From positions 51,392,443 through 51,456,442 of the forward strand of contig CP136068.1 in the NCBI GenBank assembly GCA_032622095.1: a stretch of DNA of 64,000 nt. The letters run 5' to 3'. Position 1 is the first letter of the stretch; each line of letters opens with the position of its first letter. Below, one piece after another: positions 1-13,800 of the stretch. The notes beneath the pieces were generated by a model that made no database searches, was not told the origin of the DNA, and saw nothing but the letters and a program-made list of their open reading frames with translations. Source of the DNA: Siphonodentalium dalli (Eukaryota > Mollusca > Scaphopoda > Gadilida > Siphonodentaliidae). The translations under genes and the position numbers were made by a program.

Positions 1-47
1 GAAGAAAATTATTAATTTCTTTAACATTCCTCACAGCACTTACGCTC

Positions 48-235
48 TTTAATACTTCTATGACTGGAGCTTCCTGAAATTATGTGAAAATCATGTGACA
101 ATGCATTCTCTTATATATGCGAGTCTCCCATAGGGACCCTCACATATATAAGAGAATACATTAGCCTAACAATATTTACCTTGACATTGTAAGCCTGTGC
201 ATTCTCTTTATATACGAGGCTCCCATTGGGAGTAT
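48..235. repeat. Degraded TTAA-type MITE (family C) with palindromes
   Basis: Starts with a decayed copy of the CATGACTGGAGCTTCCTGAA end and contains the GCATTCTCTTATATATGCGA palindrome twice. The right end is missing. The rest of 1-1080 shows no gene or recognisable element. Confidence 0.55.
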
Positions 236-1086
236 TTTCAGTGTACTTTGTTTTCTCTTTATACTATCTTGATAGTCTGAGGGATTAAATGTTTATATCT
301 TGTGTTATTGGGTGTAAGGTGATAATGACAGGCACTTGTATGTTAACTGTGGGAGTCATATGTCAACTTTTCAATTTATTATGGAAGATTATAAATAAAA
401 ATTACTACAATGTTTAATAGTCATAGAATACACTTTCTGATCTGGATTCATCAAAATGGAATTTGGCGTTTAATATTGCACTTTGGGTGTTATATGCAAA
501 GTATGAAATGATACTGAACTAGCTACTGGACTTAATATTTTGTTTTGCCACATTTATTTCTGCAATTTAAAAATATCTGTATGAACCATATAGTTTAAAG
601 ACTGTAAATTTTATTTTAAACCTATTTTTGAGAACGGAACATGACAAATTTGCGCAATTACTAGTATTATGTTGAGGTTTAGGTTTATAGATTATGTTTC
701 GCTTTAAAATATGCTACTGCATGGCCGCATTCTGAAACAATTTTCATCAATTAATGCTTACATCTTTTACTTGTTTGTTTAGTTGTTCCACAAAAATTAA
801 TAATTTAGGAATAATGTTGTACAATTTTCTTTCAGCCAAAAATCGTCTGACATGAAAATGCATCTGTGAAACGTTCCCCAGATAGTTTATGTAGTTCCAA
901 ATAAGGCTCAATATTGGCCATATTATTTTTATATTGATAATAACATGATAATAAAATGCTATATTTATTCATAAACAATCCTGTTTAAGATGCAGTATTA
1001 GTTATAGGACTATAGTTCTGGTGTATCTCCCTGGTTCTGAGGTTCAAAAACTAAAAAACAAAAGGAATAATGAACAAGTTGTAGTA

Positions 1087-1304
1087 CAGTAATGCTCTAA
1101 TTAATCGACTCCTTAAACACAGCAGAATTATGGGTAACTTTTCAGGATTTCGTCGGAAATATGGCTTGTTGCCATTCATCGGAAAGCTCTCCCCGAGAGC
1201 TTTCCGATGAATGGCAACAAGCCATATATATTTCCGACAAAATCCTGAAAAGTTACCCATAATTCTGCTGTGGTTAAAGGAGTCTATTAATTAGAGCATT
1301 GCTG
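1087..1304. mobile_element. TA-flanked foldback MITE (mariner-type, family E)
   Basis: Starts CAGTAATGCTCTAATTAATC and ends with its inverse, GATT...GCATTGCTG, flanked by TA at 1085-1086 and 1305-1306. Arms of about 105 bp meet at a short centre near 1195, so the whole 218 bp is one hairpin. It has no coding capacity; the open frame across it is only the palindrome. Confidence 0.75.
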
Positions 1305-1392
1305 TATATGATTGGAATAGAAGTAATAAGTTGGAGTTAAATGTCGTTTATATAGAAACTATATTTAATATAAAGGTGTTTGTGGATGGCAC

Positions 1393-1637
1393 AAGCCTTG
1401 AAAAAGTGTGTCTGTCATTTGCAGAATGAGGTTTCCAGAGGGTGGATTTAGTAATGCTACCCCGCATAGCGGGCTAGCATCACCAAATTCACCCTCTGGG
1501 AACCTCATTCTGCTGAGGTGTAAGCAGAATGAGGTCCCCAGAGGGTGATGCTAGCCCACTATGCGGGGTAGCATCACTAAATTCACCCTCTGGGGACCTC
1601 ATTCTGCAAATGACAGACACACTATTTCAAGGCTTGG
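1393..1637. mobile_element. hAT-type foldback MITE (family F, copy 1)
   Basis: 8-bp target duplication GATGGCAC at 1385-1392 and 1638-1645. Ends AAGCCTTGAAA / TTTCAAGGCTTGG. The inside is a doubled palindrome built from CAGAATGAGGT and TCACCCTCTGGGGACCTCAT. It ends 40 bp before the exon at 1678. Confidence 0.85.
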
Positions 1638-1677
1638 GATGGCACGTGAAACTGATTTGTGATCTTTCTTTATGCAG

Positions 1678-1806
1678 CTTGATGGGTTAAAGGAACAGTA
1701 TGATGAACAGGTGGCCACACTGAGACACGAATTAGACGAGGAACGTCAGAAATCGGGAGAGACTCACAATAAAGACCTCAATGATCTCCAGCTTCAATTC
1801 ATTCAG
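1678..1806 (+). CDS. AKAP9/PCNT-like: Coiled-coil exon 1 of window (codons 1-43)
   Basis: Acceptor TTTATGCAG ends at 1677 and donor GT is at 1807. Phase 0 at both ends, 43 codons beginning LDGLKEQYDEQVATL and ending QLQFIQ. Charged heptad-like coiled coil. An 8-bp-duplication foldback MITE ends 40 bp before the acceptor. Upstream coding exons must lie before base 1. Confidence 0.82.
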
Positions 1807-4800
1807 GTATTAAAATTAGAAATATATTTGTTTATATTCTTAATACTTACTTGTTATCTGCAAGAAAATGGCTACTTTTCATTCGCAAATGCCAACATTT
1901 GCAGAGGGTGTGGGTACACTTATCCTTAGTCCCATGGGGACGGTCCCACCCATAGGTTTTTTTTTACAATAACAATATTGAGAAAAAATTTACAGGAAGG
2001 GTTCATAATCATGGCTATTAAATTGCTATTGCCCTACCCGTTTATGGGAAAGATACCCTACATTATAAACCACTGGTGTTGCCCTACCCATTTATGGGAA
2101 AGATACCCTACACTATAAACCACTGGTGTTGCCCTACCCGTTTATGGGAAAGATACCCTACAGTATAAACCACTGGTATTGCTCTACCCCTTTGTGGGAA
2201 AGATACCCTACACTATAAACCACTGGTGTTGCCCTACCCGTTTATGGGAAAGATACCCTATACACTATAAACCTGGTGTATCGGTTTAAATTTAGCTCAG
2301 TGAATTGACTGTTGTTGAGTGGAGTACCGGTATACAACGTTGTATAATCTCGTGATTGCTTTCCGATATCTGTAGTGATTGATGAGATGAATAATATATT
2401 GACCTGGTTATCTGTGCTGCTTCATCAATAAATGATCAGCCGAGCTACCTGCGCAGCTATAATCAAAGTGTCACAACACGCTACTTGTCAGACCTGTTCT
2501 TCTATAATGTCTAATATCAGGTGGCACTCCCATCACCAATATTGCCATCTCTACAAATGTTGTCAGTCCATTAACCTGGAATTGGTAAAGTTTACTGGAA
2601 ACTTCCAGTTGAATATATTTATTAATAAAAATTTTTTAATTCTTTGACCAAAATCTTTTCTTGAGCCATTCAATGTAGTTAGAGTTCTGTACAATTGCTC
2701 TGACCAAAATGTGTTTAGGCCTTCGACTTCTCTCTAAACTGAAACATTGTAATTACAGAGATATCTTTTTTGAACTATGGATTCTTATTAATTTCGAAGG
2801 GAGTTAATTTTTGAGTCAAAATTAGGTGACATAACACCAGAAAAATCTTAATCTAAAAACTAAATTAAATATAAATCTAGTTGAATCGGTATAAATATTT
2901 AATCTAATATATCTATCGTACATACATTGATCTATCGTACATACATTGGTTTAACCCTTTACCCAACAGAACGGCCCTGTGCCAATGCATTCTCTTATAT
3001 ATGCGAGTCGACCATAGGTCGCCTCGCATATATAAGAGAATGCATTGGCTGAACACATTAAAACTTATAAAATTGTTAAAGAATGTAAGAAAAAATGGTA
3101 AAAAGTGTTAAAAAAAGATTTTTTTTAGGCCAATGCATTCTCTTATATATGCGAGGCGACCTATGGTCGACTCGCATATATAAGAGAATGCATTGGCACA
3201 GGGCATAACTGTAACCATCACAATGCGGTCAATGAGCCGGTTCCAATGATATCCATATTTGTATGCTTTTATTGAGACAGACCCAAGATATTTTAGGCTG
3301 TTGAAGCTTTATTTGGCCGGTTTTGGCCGGTTTGTTGGGTAAAGGGTTAAAAAAAAATTGTACATCAATACCTGTGCAGCTATAATCGCCCTGTCACAAC
3401 ATGCTATCGATATGTGTGAGGTATGTCCTAACGTCTAATTCAGTCTCTCAGCCCTTGAAGTAGGAAACTTTCATGTAGTTCTATATAATTGACCTGACCA
3501 AATAGTTTCCAGGCCTTCTTAGATATGCTCCCTCAAATTGTAATATTCATAGGTACATGGAACTTAATTCACACCATATACAGTAATGCCCTAAATAATC
3601 GACTCCTTAACCACAGCAGAATTATGGGTAACTTTTCAGGATTTAGTCGGAAATATGGCTTGTTGCCATTCATCGGAAAGCTCTCACTAATCACTAGATA
3701 TTCAGTTAGCTGCATGGACTTAATTCCCCCCCCCCCCAGTGGCAAGAGGGGTCCCATTCCAACCCCAAGCAAAATCCTGATAAAACCTATAAACATGGCA
3801 TATGCTCAATTTTAAATTACCAACCATGGCCTCCCTGTGCCAATTTAAGGCCAATCTGGTCAACCTTGAAGTTGATATTAATTGAAGGAGTTAAAGCGAT
3901 CTTACCTGAGTACGCTTCCACCGAGTTAAGCTGAGTAAATCAATATTGAGTTGTGTACTTTGACATTCATACAGGCTGTACTCTCATCCATATATAGATC
4001 ATTCTGATAACATTTATTCTCTTCTGACACCAATGCAGCTGAATTGTATTTACGGAACTGTGTACTCACACCCTTACCTAAATTATAGCTTGTTTTGGGA
4101 ATAATCAATGTTTCTAAAACAGACATGTCCATGAGTTTGATGGTCTCTTGTTAATTATGACGAGAAGACATTGGTATTGTAATTGCCTTTAGAAACAGAC
4201 ACTAGTTCATGAGACTGAGGTGCCATTTCTTGTCATTTTCTTTCTTGATTTATCCCATCAGATCCCATAGGAAATGTTCAGTTAATAAGTTCAACAAACG
4301 AACAAAATTTTTATCCCAAACATGGTGCCAGTACCAATATGTCACGTGATGACCATGACCCCTAAATAGTAATATCAATCCTAAATGCATTCTCCCACCC
4401 AGTTACAAAAGTATACACTGGAATAGTCTTTTTTCCTCATCAGGAGGGATATTCAGGGAAAGATAATACAAGTACAGAAGGATTCATATCGTTTGGCAGG
4501 CCTTAAAATCCATACAATTTTGCAGAATCAAAATATGACATTTGTAATTCTACAGCGAATCAGCTGCTTTTACGAGAATCAAACTAAGTCATGATTCTGA
4601 TTCTCGACAGATTTTAAGCCCTGTTTGGTTGGAAATCTTAAGATAATAAGCTTGACAAACAGCTTAAATTTATCTATACTCCTGTTTTTAAAAAATGGGA
4701 AGCATTATGTTACTGGTCTGTCTGTCCATCTAATGTCTGTCCATCTATTCGCTTTTGGTTTCCAGATGATAACTATAGATAGTCTCAATTGAATGGAATG

Positions 4801-7800
4801 TAATTTGGTATGTATATTTACTAGCACAATATACAGGTCAAGTTCGAATTAGGGTTCTGCCCGCCAATTTTCACCTGAGTTTTGGCCCTTTTTGTTGGAA
4901 TTTGCACTCAATTTTCATTTCCGGATGATAACTTCAGTAAGTTTGAATGGAATGAAATTTGTGTTGTGAGTTCACAAACCAAAAATACAGGTCAAGTTTT
5001 AATTGCCAATTAACCCTTTCATGCTGGGAGCTGCGCTGGTGCAGCATAATAAATCCTGTGCCTGTGCATTCTCTTATATATGCGAGTCTCCCATAGGTCA
5101 AGGTAAATATTGTTAGGCCATTGCATTCTCTTATATATGCAAGGACCCCATGGGCGACTCCCATATATAAAGAATGCATTGGCACAGGATTTTTGCAAAA
5201 TATCAGAAAACTCCAGTCTTGGACTTGTTAACACCTTATTGCTGAAAGAATGCTTCCCCACATTTTGTTATGAACATTTTTGTTTTTACCTACCCACATA
5301 TCCAGCCCCAAGAATATTGGTCGGGAGAGAGGAAACACAGAACCTTTTAAGGTTGGTCTGAGTTTTTAGTACAGAAAGGGTTAATGCATGTAGCCACTCA
5401 TTTAAATTTTTTTTTTTTTCAGCAATCCAACAAGTTAAGAGGAGAACTCAATAAAACTCAGAAGCAGAAGTTGGAGGTTTTACTATGTAATCTCGAGGAA
5501 GTTTGTGCCCAGCAGCTTATTGAACTTAAGAGGCAACATGAGGTAATTATATTATTTTTAAACTTCTATTTTCAAGCCTGCAAATAGTGTGTCTGTTATT
5601 TGCAGAATGAGATCCCCAGAGGGAAATTTAATACTATCCTGCACAGCGGGCTAGCATCACCAAATTCACCTCTGGGAACCTCATTCTGCTTAGGCCTCAA
5701 CTGCTATGGGAGACCTAGGATCAGATTGAATTGTGTATTTTATGTATTTTATTTTCTGGAAATTGGCCCCAGAGGGTGAATTTAGTGATGCTAGCCCGCT
5801 GTGCAGGATAGCATCACTAAATTCCCCCTCTGGGGACCTCATTCTGCAAATGACAGACACACTTTTTGTAGGCTTGTATATTTTGGATTCCAGGCTAACT
5901 TGAATTATTATACCCCCTGCAACGAAGTTAGGGGGGATATACTGGAGTCAGCTGTACCGTTCGTCGTCCGTCCGTGGACACAAATTTGTCCGGAGTTTTT
6001 CTCAGTCGTTTTTTGATCAATTTCCGTGAAACTTGGCACAGGCATCAACCACCATGGGAACCTGTGCAACTGTGATTATGACGTCTGTCCGACTTTTTTT
6101 GGTGGAGTTATTCCCCCTTTTTCGACTTAGAATTTTTTTGCAACATGTATAATTTTGTCCGAGCTTTTATTCCTACATTTTTAGGTCAATTTTTTTTTTA
6201 ACTTGGCACAGATATAATCTAGTACCATGGGAACCTGTGCACCTGCGATTATGACGTCTGTCTGGCATTTTTTTGTGGAGTTATCCCCCTTTTTCGACTT
6301 AGAATTTTTTTTTGCAACATGCCTAATTTTGTCCGAGCTTTTATTTCTACATTTTTAGGTCAATGTTTTTTAATCTTGGCACTGATATTTAGTACCATGA
6401 GAACCTGTGCACCTGCGATTTTGATGTCTGTCCGACTTTTTTTGTGGAGTTATTCCCCTTTTTCAACTTAGAACATTTTTGCAAAATGCATAATTTTGTC
6501 CGAGCTTTTATTCCTACATTTTTCGGTCAATAGGTTCAATATTACGGTTAGGTTTGTGCACCTGCAATGGGAACTGTTATTTTATTATTTTAACTAAATG
6601 TTTACTGACATCTGAAACATCTTAGTATTTTAAAAAACCCATTTATTTGATGTATTTTCAATAGATTTGAATGTCGCTTAACAATTACACATCAATTTAA
6701 ATTAATCAGGGGAGATCCTGGGATTCAATGCCTCTTATAGCTCAATTTATGTCTATCTCCTAGAATGGAGATGTTATCTTATTCTTATATTAGCAGTCCA
6801 CTGAACATTCCCATGACATTGCCATATTAACTGTAAAAGGCAGCTAATTATTGTTCTCAGCTATTATTTGTCTCTTGCTATCATAATATTGTGTGTAAGC
6901 AGTGAATTAGCATGACCATTCATCACTTTAATGGAAAATAAGACATTATATTGAAGGTGAATCATCTTGATATTGACTTAAGTTTATATTAGCCCATGTG
7001 AAATGATCTGTTAAATGAAATAACAGTCGATAACCCAAGTGAAGTTTGAATATGGTAACGGTTATAAGATATTTGACAAGAGTTTATTTTGATGTTTTTT
7101 TCTCGACACATTATTGACCTCTTTGTTGCTATGACCTCCATAACTATTACAGACATAAAAATCATGTGCTGTAAGGACCTACTTCAGCACACTAGCAGTA
7201 TGCCATTATTCATAACAGGGACTCAGAGATTTGTGCATTGGAATAACTGTATCTCGAAGTTTCAAACAGTGTATGATGTTCCATGATTGTGAATGATAAT
7301 AACCTTTCAACTGAGTCAGTTTTATGGTTCTTGTGGTATTCCCGTTATATTTTTCCAGTTTTGTGGTTCTTGTGGTATTCCCGTTAATTTTTCCAGTTTT
7401 ATGGTTCTTGTGGTATTCCCGTTATATTTTTCCACTGGAAAATGACAATCATATCAACAGCCCATATCAACACGACGTTTTATGGTTCTTGTGGTATTCC
7501 CGTTATATTTTTCCACTGGAAAATGACAATCATATCAACAGCCCATATCAACACGACGTTTTATGGTTCTTGTGGTATTCCCGTTATATTTTTCCACTGG
7601 AAAATGACAATCATATCAACAGCCCATATCAACACGACGTCATAGCATCAGGATAGGAAAATATTTTTTTCACATTACAATATGTACATGATAAAACATG
7701 GTAATATAAATGGCATTCATACAAGTATTGTGTGGAGTGCCGTGGCCAATGATGGCCATCTACCCGGCACCCCTGTGTCTACCCGGCACCCCTGCATCTA

Positions 7801-10800
7801 CCCCTGCATCTACCCGGCACCGTCATTTAGCAGTGAAGAAGTTAAGAAATAGAGGATATCTACACTTTTTTGTTGGATTTGGGAATTATCTCATGTGTGA
7901 TGACAAAAAAAATGAATTTCCCCAATTATTATTTTTTGTTTTTTTGTCATCACGAATGAGATCATTACCATATCCAATCAAAAAGTGTAGATGTTCTGTT
8001 TATTATATGCTCCGCTCAGTTGGCCAATGACTCAACTCGAAAGACAAGTAAAAAGTGCAAATTTGTATACCCAAGCACAACCGTGGTAGTGAGCTTGTGC
8101 ACATAAAAACAGTTCCATTTTTCAGACAGATTGGTTAAGGGATAAATGGTTAACATCTAGTATGTTTAACAAAATAATTTAATTCATCACATATTACAAT
8201 TGTTTCAACCTGAACACTCAGGGACTTTAGCATATTCTTCCATCAAGAAACCTAATCACTTTTAATTTTAGCGCGGATGGATACGAGTGAGATATCGATA
8301 TCTCACTAGACGGATAACGGTTTGTATCTGATGCAAAAATAATACTATTTGATAGTTTAGCATATAATGAAATAAATTATTCTTGTTTTCCATTAGGATG
8401 ATCTCCATGTTCAACTTCGAGCTCTCAAAATCACCTTGGAACAAGTACACCAGGGGGAGCTGCGATACCTCAAAGAGCTAGACGTCAAACAATTTGTGGA
8501 TCTCACAGAAGGGGGCGAAGCCATGAACAGCATCGAGGCTCACGGGTCACAATCTGATACTAACGGACCTATTGAGAATGGCATGGACGCTGTGGATGGT
8601 ATGTATAGATGCTTGTATATTCCTTATTCCATCTGAAAGTTTTATCAAATGGGACCTAATTTACTGAAATTTATTCAGAATGATGACCATTTTGAAGTTA
8701 CTACTTTGCAACCACTGAATAAAATTTATAACGCAATCTCACTGTATTTCATGATGTATGTCTAAACTTGTTTAATCTCTGAATAGTCTCCCATAACAAA
8801 ATCTATCATGGTGTCTTATAAGGTAATGATTTGTGTTTCAGCTAAAATCGTTGACGAGAAGCAGGTGATTGACCAGCTCAACAGGAAACTCGGTGATGAA
8901 CATCAGCAGCTAGTCACGGTCAGTAGTGAATTAACCGTTTTAATTATTCAATATATTTTCCCACTCAGTTTCTGGCATAGTTATGTCCTTTTTCGACTTA
9001 GAATTTGCTGATTATTATTCTGGTATCTAATCAAATATGTTAACAACGTAGACAGTTGAAAGTAAAGTTTGATTCAATGATTGCTCAGTTAGCAAAATGT
9101 TCTAGATGGTATGCTTTGGGGAAAAAAACGTATCTTATTATCATATAGGAATGACAGTTTCTTCTCTGTCATTTCATTCAAAGAAGCATTAATAATTTAG
9201 TACGTTTTCAATATACTTAAAGATGCATAATCGGAATTAACGCTTGCAAATTACTATTTCCTTGGCTTCGAGGGTAAAAAATATTTGATTAGAGGCGAGG
9301 AACCCACCCATCAAAGCTCAGGGTGATCAGATATCGATTTTTGAAATCTATTATTTTTCACCACTAATAATATTTAGCGGCCCAGTAACAGTCAACGAGA
9401 AGACGGCCTCGGACCAAATTGCGGATGAAGATGGATAACTCTAAAATCAAATGTCAGATATTTTGTGTCAGACTATAATTGTCCGTGGTTAGCATTATTT
9501 TTGGACAATTAATTGATTCTGATAACTGAAGTGGCATTTCACTAAAATGTTGTTGTTGGAATCTGATGATATGGGGATCATCGAATCGGATTAAGTACCT
9601 TTAAGTGAACAATCGTGCAATAAATTATACCTTTTCTTTTATAAAAAATAACTGTCTGTCCTCCTACAATGCTCAAATGTCATTTCAGACGATTTCCACT
9701 GTTTTGAAGTCTAGTATGAAGAAGAAAATAGACCAGATTAAATCTGACCGGACCGAGGATTCCAGTGAGGCGGACGATGAGGCAATAAGCCAAGCTGAAG
9801 GTAACTTACAGTATATTCTGGGTAAATTAAATAAAATCTGACCGGACCAAAGATTTATGTGTGGCCAATTATGTGACAATTAGGCTGAAGATAATTTATA
9901 ATGTGATCTGGGTAAATTTGTGAGTGAATGTAAAAAAGAATGAGCATGGCTAAGGCCACTAAATATACCTGGGATTGGAGGCACCAGCCATAATTACCGA
10001 CCATTGATTTGTTCTATTGTGATAATTTCCACATTAACAAGAATCTGAGTTTGGCTATATTATAGTTTCTCTTCAGTCCTCCTAAATCAGGGACATATCC
10101 AGGCCGGTTTCATACCGATAACTGGTATGGGTGCCCAAACTCAAGGTGCCCAAATTTTTTTTTTTTTTTTTGTTTTTTAAATATTTTTTATTCAGGTCAC
10201 AAGATACAAATACACATTTATGTATTGACATAAGACATTTAAGTTCACAAAAAGATAAGTTTAGCTTTATCTAGCTTAGTGTTCAAACGATTAGTCGACA
10301 AATAATCGTCGACTTTGGTTTGTCAGAAAATCGACTCTAACTTCCACAGTCGACTAGTCGGAATACAGTATATAATCTCATCAGCTGGCCTTGACAATGC
10401 ATGGTTTCACTAAATGTGGGTCAGAAAAGCAGCAAAGATAGCTAGTCTATGTCCAAGAAGCTTTCCAAAGTCCGAACATATGTAATAATGTCGAGCTTGA
10501 CATAGAACTACGCCGAAACGGCGAAATTGTCATGAAACGACAACCATTAACTTGCTGAGAAAATTATTCTTTTTATATATATACTCCCTATACCACGGAC
10601 GCAACAATTCGTAGTGCGCATTTTTAACCAACACAGGTAAAGAGGGAGGGGCTTCCACAAAAGTGTTCGTCGATATTAACTGAGTCTAACTCTCCGCTTG
10701 CTAGGTATGCCTTACGGAAGTTATGGCAACTTATGGCCTATGTACGCATCATCGTATATATACTCATTATAGTGTGTGTCACACAGTGTATGTGTTTTCT

Positions 10801-13800
10801 TTTGTTTTTTTTTATTTTGATCTGACTCGGGAGACTGAGTATCGTTTATTTTCTATACCCTGGCAGGGAAGTATTTATTTGATTTTTATGATTAAACAGA
10901 AAATCCCTAAATTATTTCCTCAATTATTTATTCTCATTATCATCGTAGATTCGTCGGGAACTTATTTGCGATCGGTGGGTTTCTAGAGCACCGGTTCATT
11001 TGCAACAAAACCACGTGACGTGTCACGTGATTCAATTCTCCGATCACAGTAGAGTGTAAATATTGTGATGATGGCACGGAATTTGTAATTTTCTTTCACA
11101 TGTGTTTCATTAGTATAAGGTTGGTGATGTATTTGGCCGACTAGTCGACGTCGACTCGACTTTTGGGGTTCGACTAGTCGACTCCAGAATCCCAGAGTCG
11201 TTTGAACACTAATCTAGCTTTCATCTGGGAAAAGTTTAAATAGTTTGAGTTCATGTTATTATTCAGACTTCAGTATTTCAATCAAATTCAAGTGAAATTA
11301 CACAATACGATACAGGAACAATGACAATTTGATCAAATCAACCTGGTTTTCAGGTGCAATCTCATAATACCAAATGAATAATTAACATAGAGATTAGATC
11401 TACTAGTAATTACTAACTTAATAGGCATTGTTTCTGCCCTATATTATGTATGTGTTTCTCACTTGAATTTTAGAAAATAGCCTATTATATGAATTAGAGT
11501 GATAACAGTAAGTCTCATTTCAAGCATGATAAGCATAATCCATTGAACCAATAGATATCTGACAATAACATAAGCATTTCCAATCCCATACCTATATCCA
11601 AATTTCCAAAATTGACCTCTCTGTAAAATTCAAAATGCTGACTCAGAGAGCCCTAGATTCGCTCCCAAAGTCTTGATGCATTGGATTTAAAAAACTTTTC
11701 CGGGGAAGGACCCCACACCATCAGGAGGGGGACATCCCCCCCGAACCTTCCCTTCGCTCAGGCCTTCGGGATATCCCAAAAATCCCTGGATCCTAAATGT
11801 ACTGAATTTGACAAAATATGAATAGAGAAGCTATTAACATCACAAAATTTAAAGATGTGACCCTTCATAGTTTTTTTGCATTTTTCAAACTGATCCACAT
11901 CCAAGTTCAATCTGATCGTCAAGCTCCAGAAACTTTACATTGCCTTTGTATTATAGCTCTAACTAAAACACTGGACTGTCAGCGAGACGAAATCATTGAA
12001 CTTCGGTCTCGGCTTTTATCAGACTACGAGGTGGTGCTACAGACGAGGACAGAGGACATGGCGAGCAATACGGAAGACGTCAACAAATTACACGAGCAAA
12101 TGGAGGAGTTACAGAAAGAATACGAGCAACAGATAGTGACTTTACAGACTCATATCAAGGACAATCAAGGTGAGTTTAATCCATTCATCACTGAATGGAT
12201 TCTCCCATCAGCTATTAAAGTACATGTTGGAATAGTCTATTATTCATTTGGAGGGGTGTTCAGGAAATGTAAGCAGACAGACAGGCAGGGAAATGTAACA
12301 TTCAATAAGCGAGATCACTGAGTCACGGCCGTATTGGATTCATCCAGCCACGTTCTGTGGTCTCAGAGATTCATCCAGCCCCCTGGTTCCATGGTTTTAG
12401 TGCTACAGGTCTTAGTTCTGGAGTAGCATTTCCACATATGGAGCTTTTGAATATTCATGACTTCCATAATGGAAATGCTACTCCAGAACTTTGACCTGTA
12501 GCACTAAAACTGGGCCTGGTGGATACAATATGGCCGCGAGTTATTGACGGAGCGTATAGAAGAGGAAACAGATTTCTATTAACCCTTTTATGACATGAGA
12601 TACACTGGCGCTACAATAATGACCCTGTGCCAATGTATTCTCTTATATGTGCGAGTCGACCATAGGTCGCCTCGCATATATATGAGAATGCATTGGCCTA
12701 ACAATTTTTTATAAATTTTTCTTGCATTCTTTAATAAATTTTACCATTTTTTTAATAATTTTTCTTTAAACTCTTTAACACTCAACTAGTTTTCTAGCGT
12801 AACCCTCAATGACGTGATTTGACGTGGCTACCTATTCCTCAATGACGTGATTTGACGTGTTGGTTTGCCTGGCAAGTTTTTCGTTTATATAAACGATGTA
12901 TATTCAGTTTTTTATGCTTTATTGAATATGAATACTGTGACATATTACTGTTCAGATCAACACCTTGTCGATTTATGGTCAAGTAGTGGGAAGTTTATGT
13001 CGCTAAGTGCAGTTTAATATGGAATAATCCATTTCAATCCCGGCTGGGGGTGCAAATAATTATTCCATTTTCAATGACATACCGGTACCCAGGTATTACA
13101 ACATACTGGTATCAGTACTGAAATTGTCTTCTAATGTTTCCAAATCCGCCTGAATAAACCAAAGATCTATTTCTTGTTGCCATTTTCTGAATAATTATAT
13201 CGTTTGAACCAACTTTGCGATTCTTAATTCTTAATTCAACTTCGGTCGAGTGAAAACCACGTGTGTGTGTTGTGTTGCAAACCGGAAGAGCGGATCAATC
13301 GGGAGGTTATTGGAAGAGCCTGTATAATTGATAGAAGAGCCGGACCAATCCAGTGACGGCAGAATCAAGCCTCACCCAAATAAGGAAGTTGGATTTATTT
13401 TTATTTTTTATTGATATTGGGAATCGTAGGGATTATTCATATTTAAGAGTAATACCATCGCACCAGATAAATAAACAACGTGTTTTGCGAAAGCGACAAA
13501 CTGAAAATGACGCAACCAACAATCATGTCATAAAATATTATGATTTACTCGATATTAAAGCTAGATTTTTCCAGTTTTCTCCGCAAAAGTTTAAATTATA
13601 ATCGGAGATGGGATGTGTATTCCCTTCATCACAAGGATTTCCCCCAAAACGAACCGTCTGTTCAACTTTTTCTGGTGACTTTCTCAACTTTTCCGAGGAA
13701 GTTTGGCATAAATAAAAATGAAATTTTATCCATTCCTGCATGATTTAGACCGACCAGTTCTGTTGTATAGGCGTGATTCTCACAATGAAAATTTAGCTGG

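Noticed and set aside
1051-1260. - strand 69-codon frame
   Set aside because: Lies wholly in the TA-flanked foldback MITE; similar frames recur in its other copies.
7324-7656. 110-codon open frame with repeated peptide units
   Set aside because: It is the 82-bp tandem repeat read in one frame; the period is not a multiple of three, and other frames are open too.
13353-13743. Open frames on both strands
   Set aside because: Inside the non-autonomous 1.3-kb TTAA element; short, overlapping and without domain signatures.
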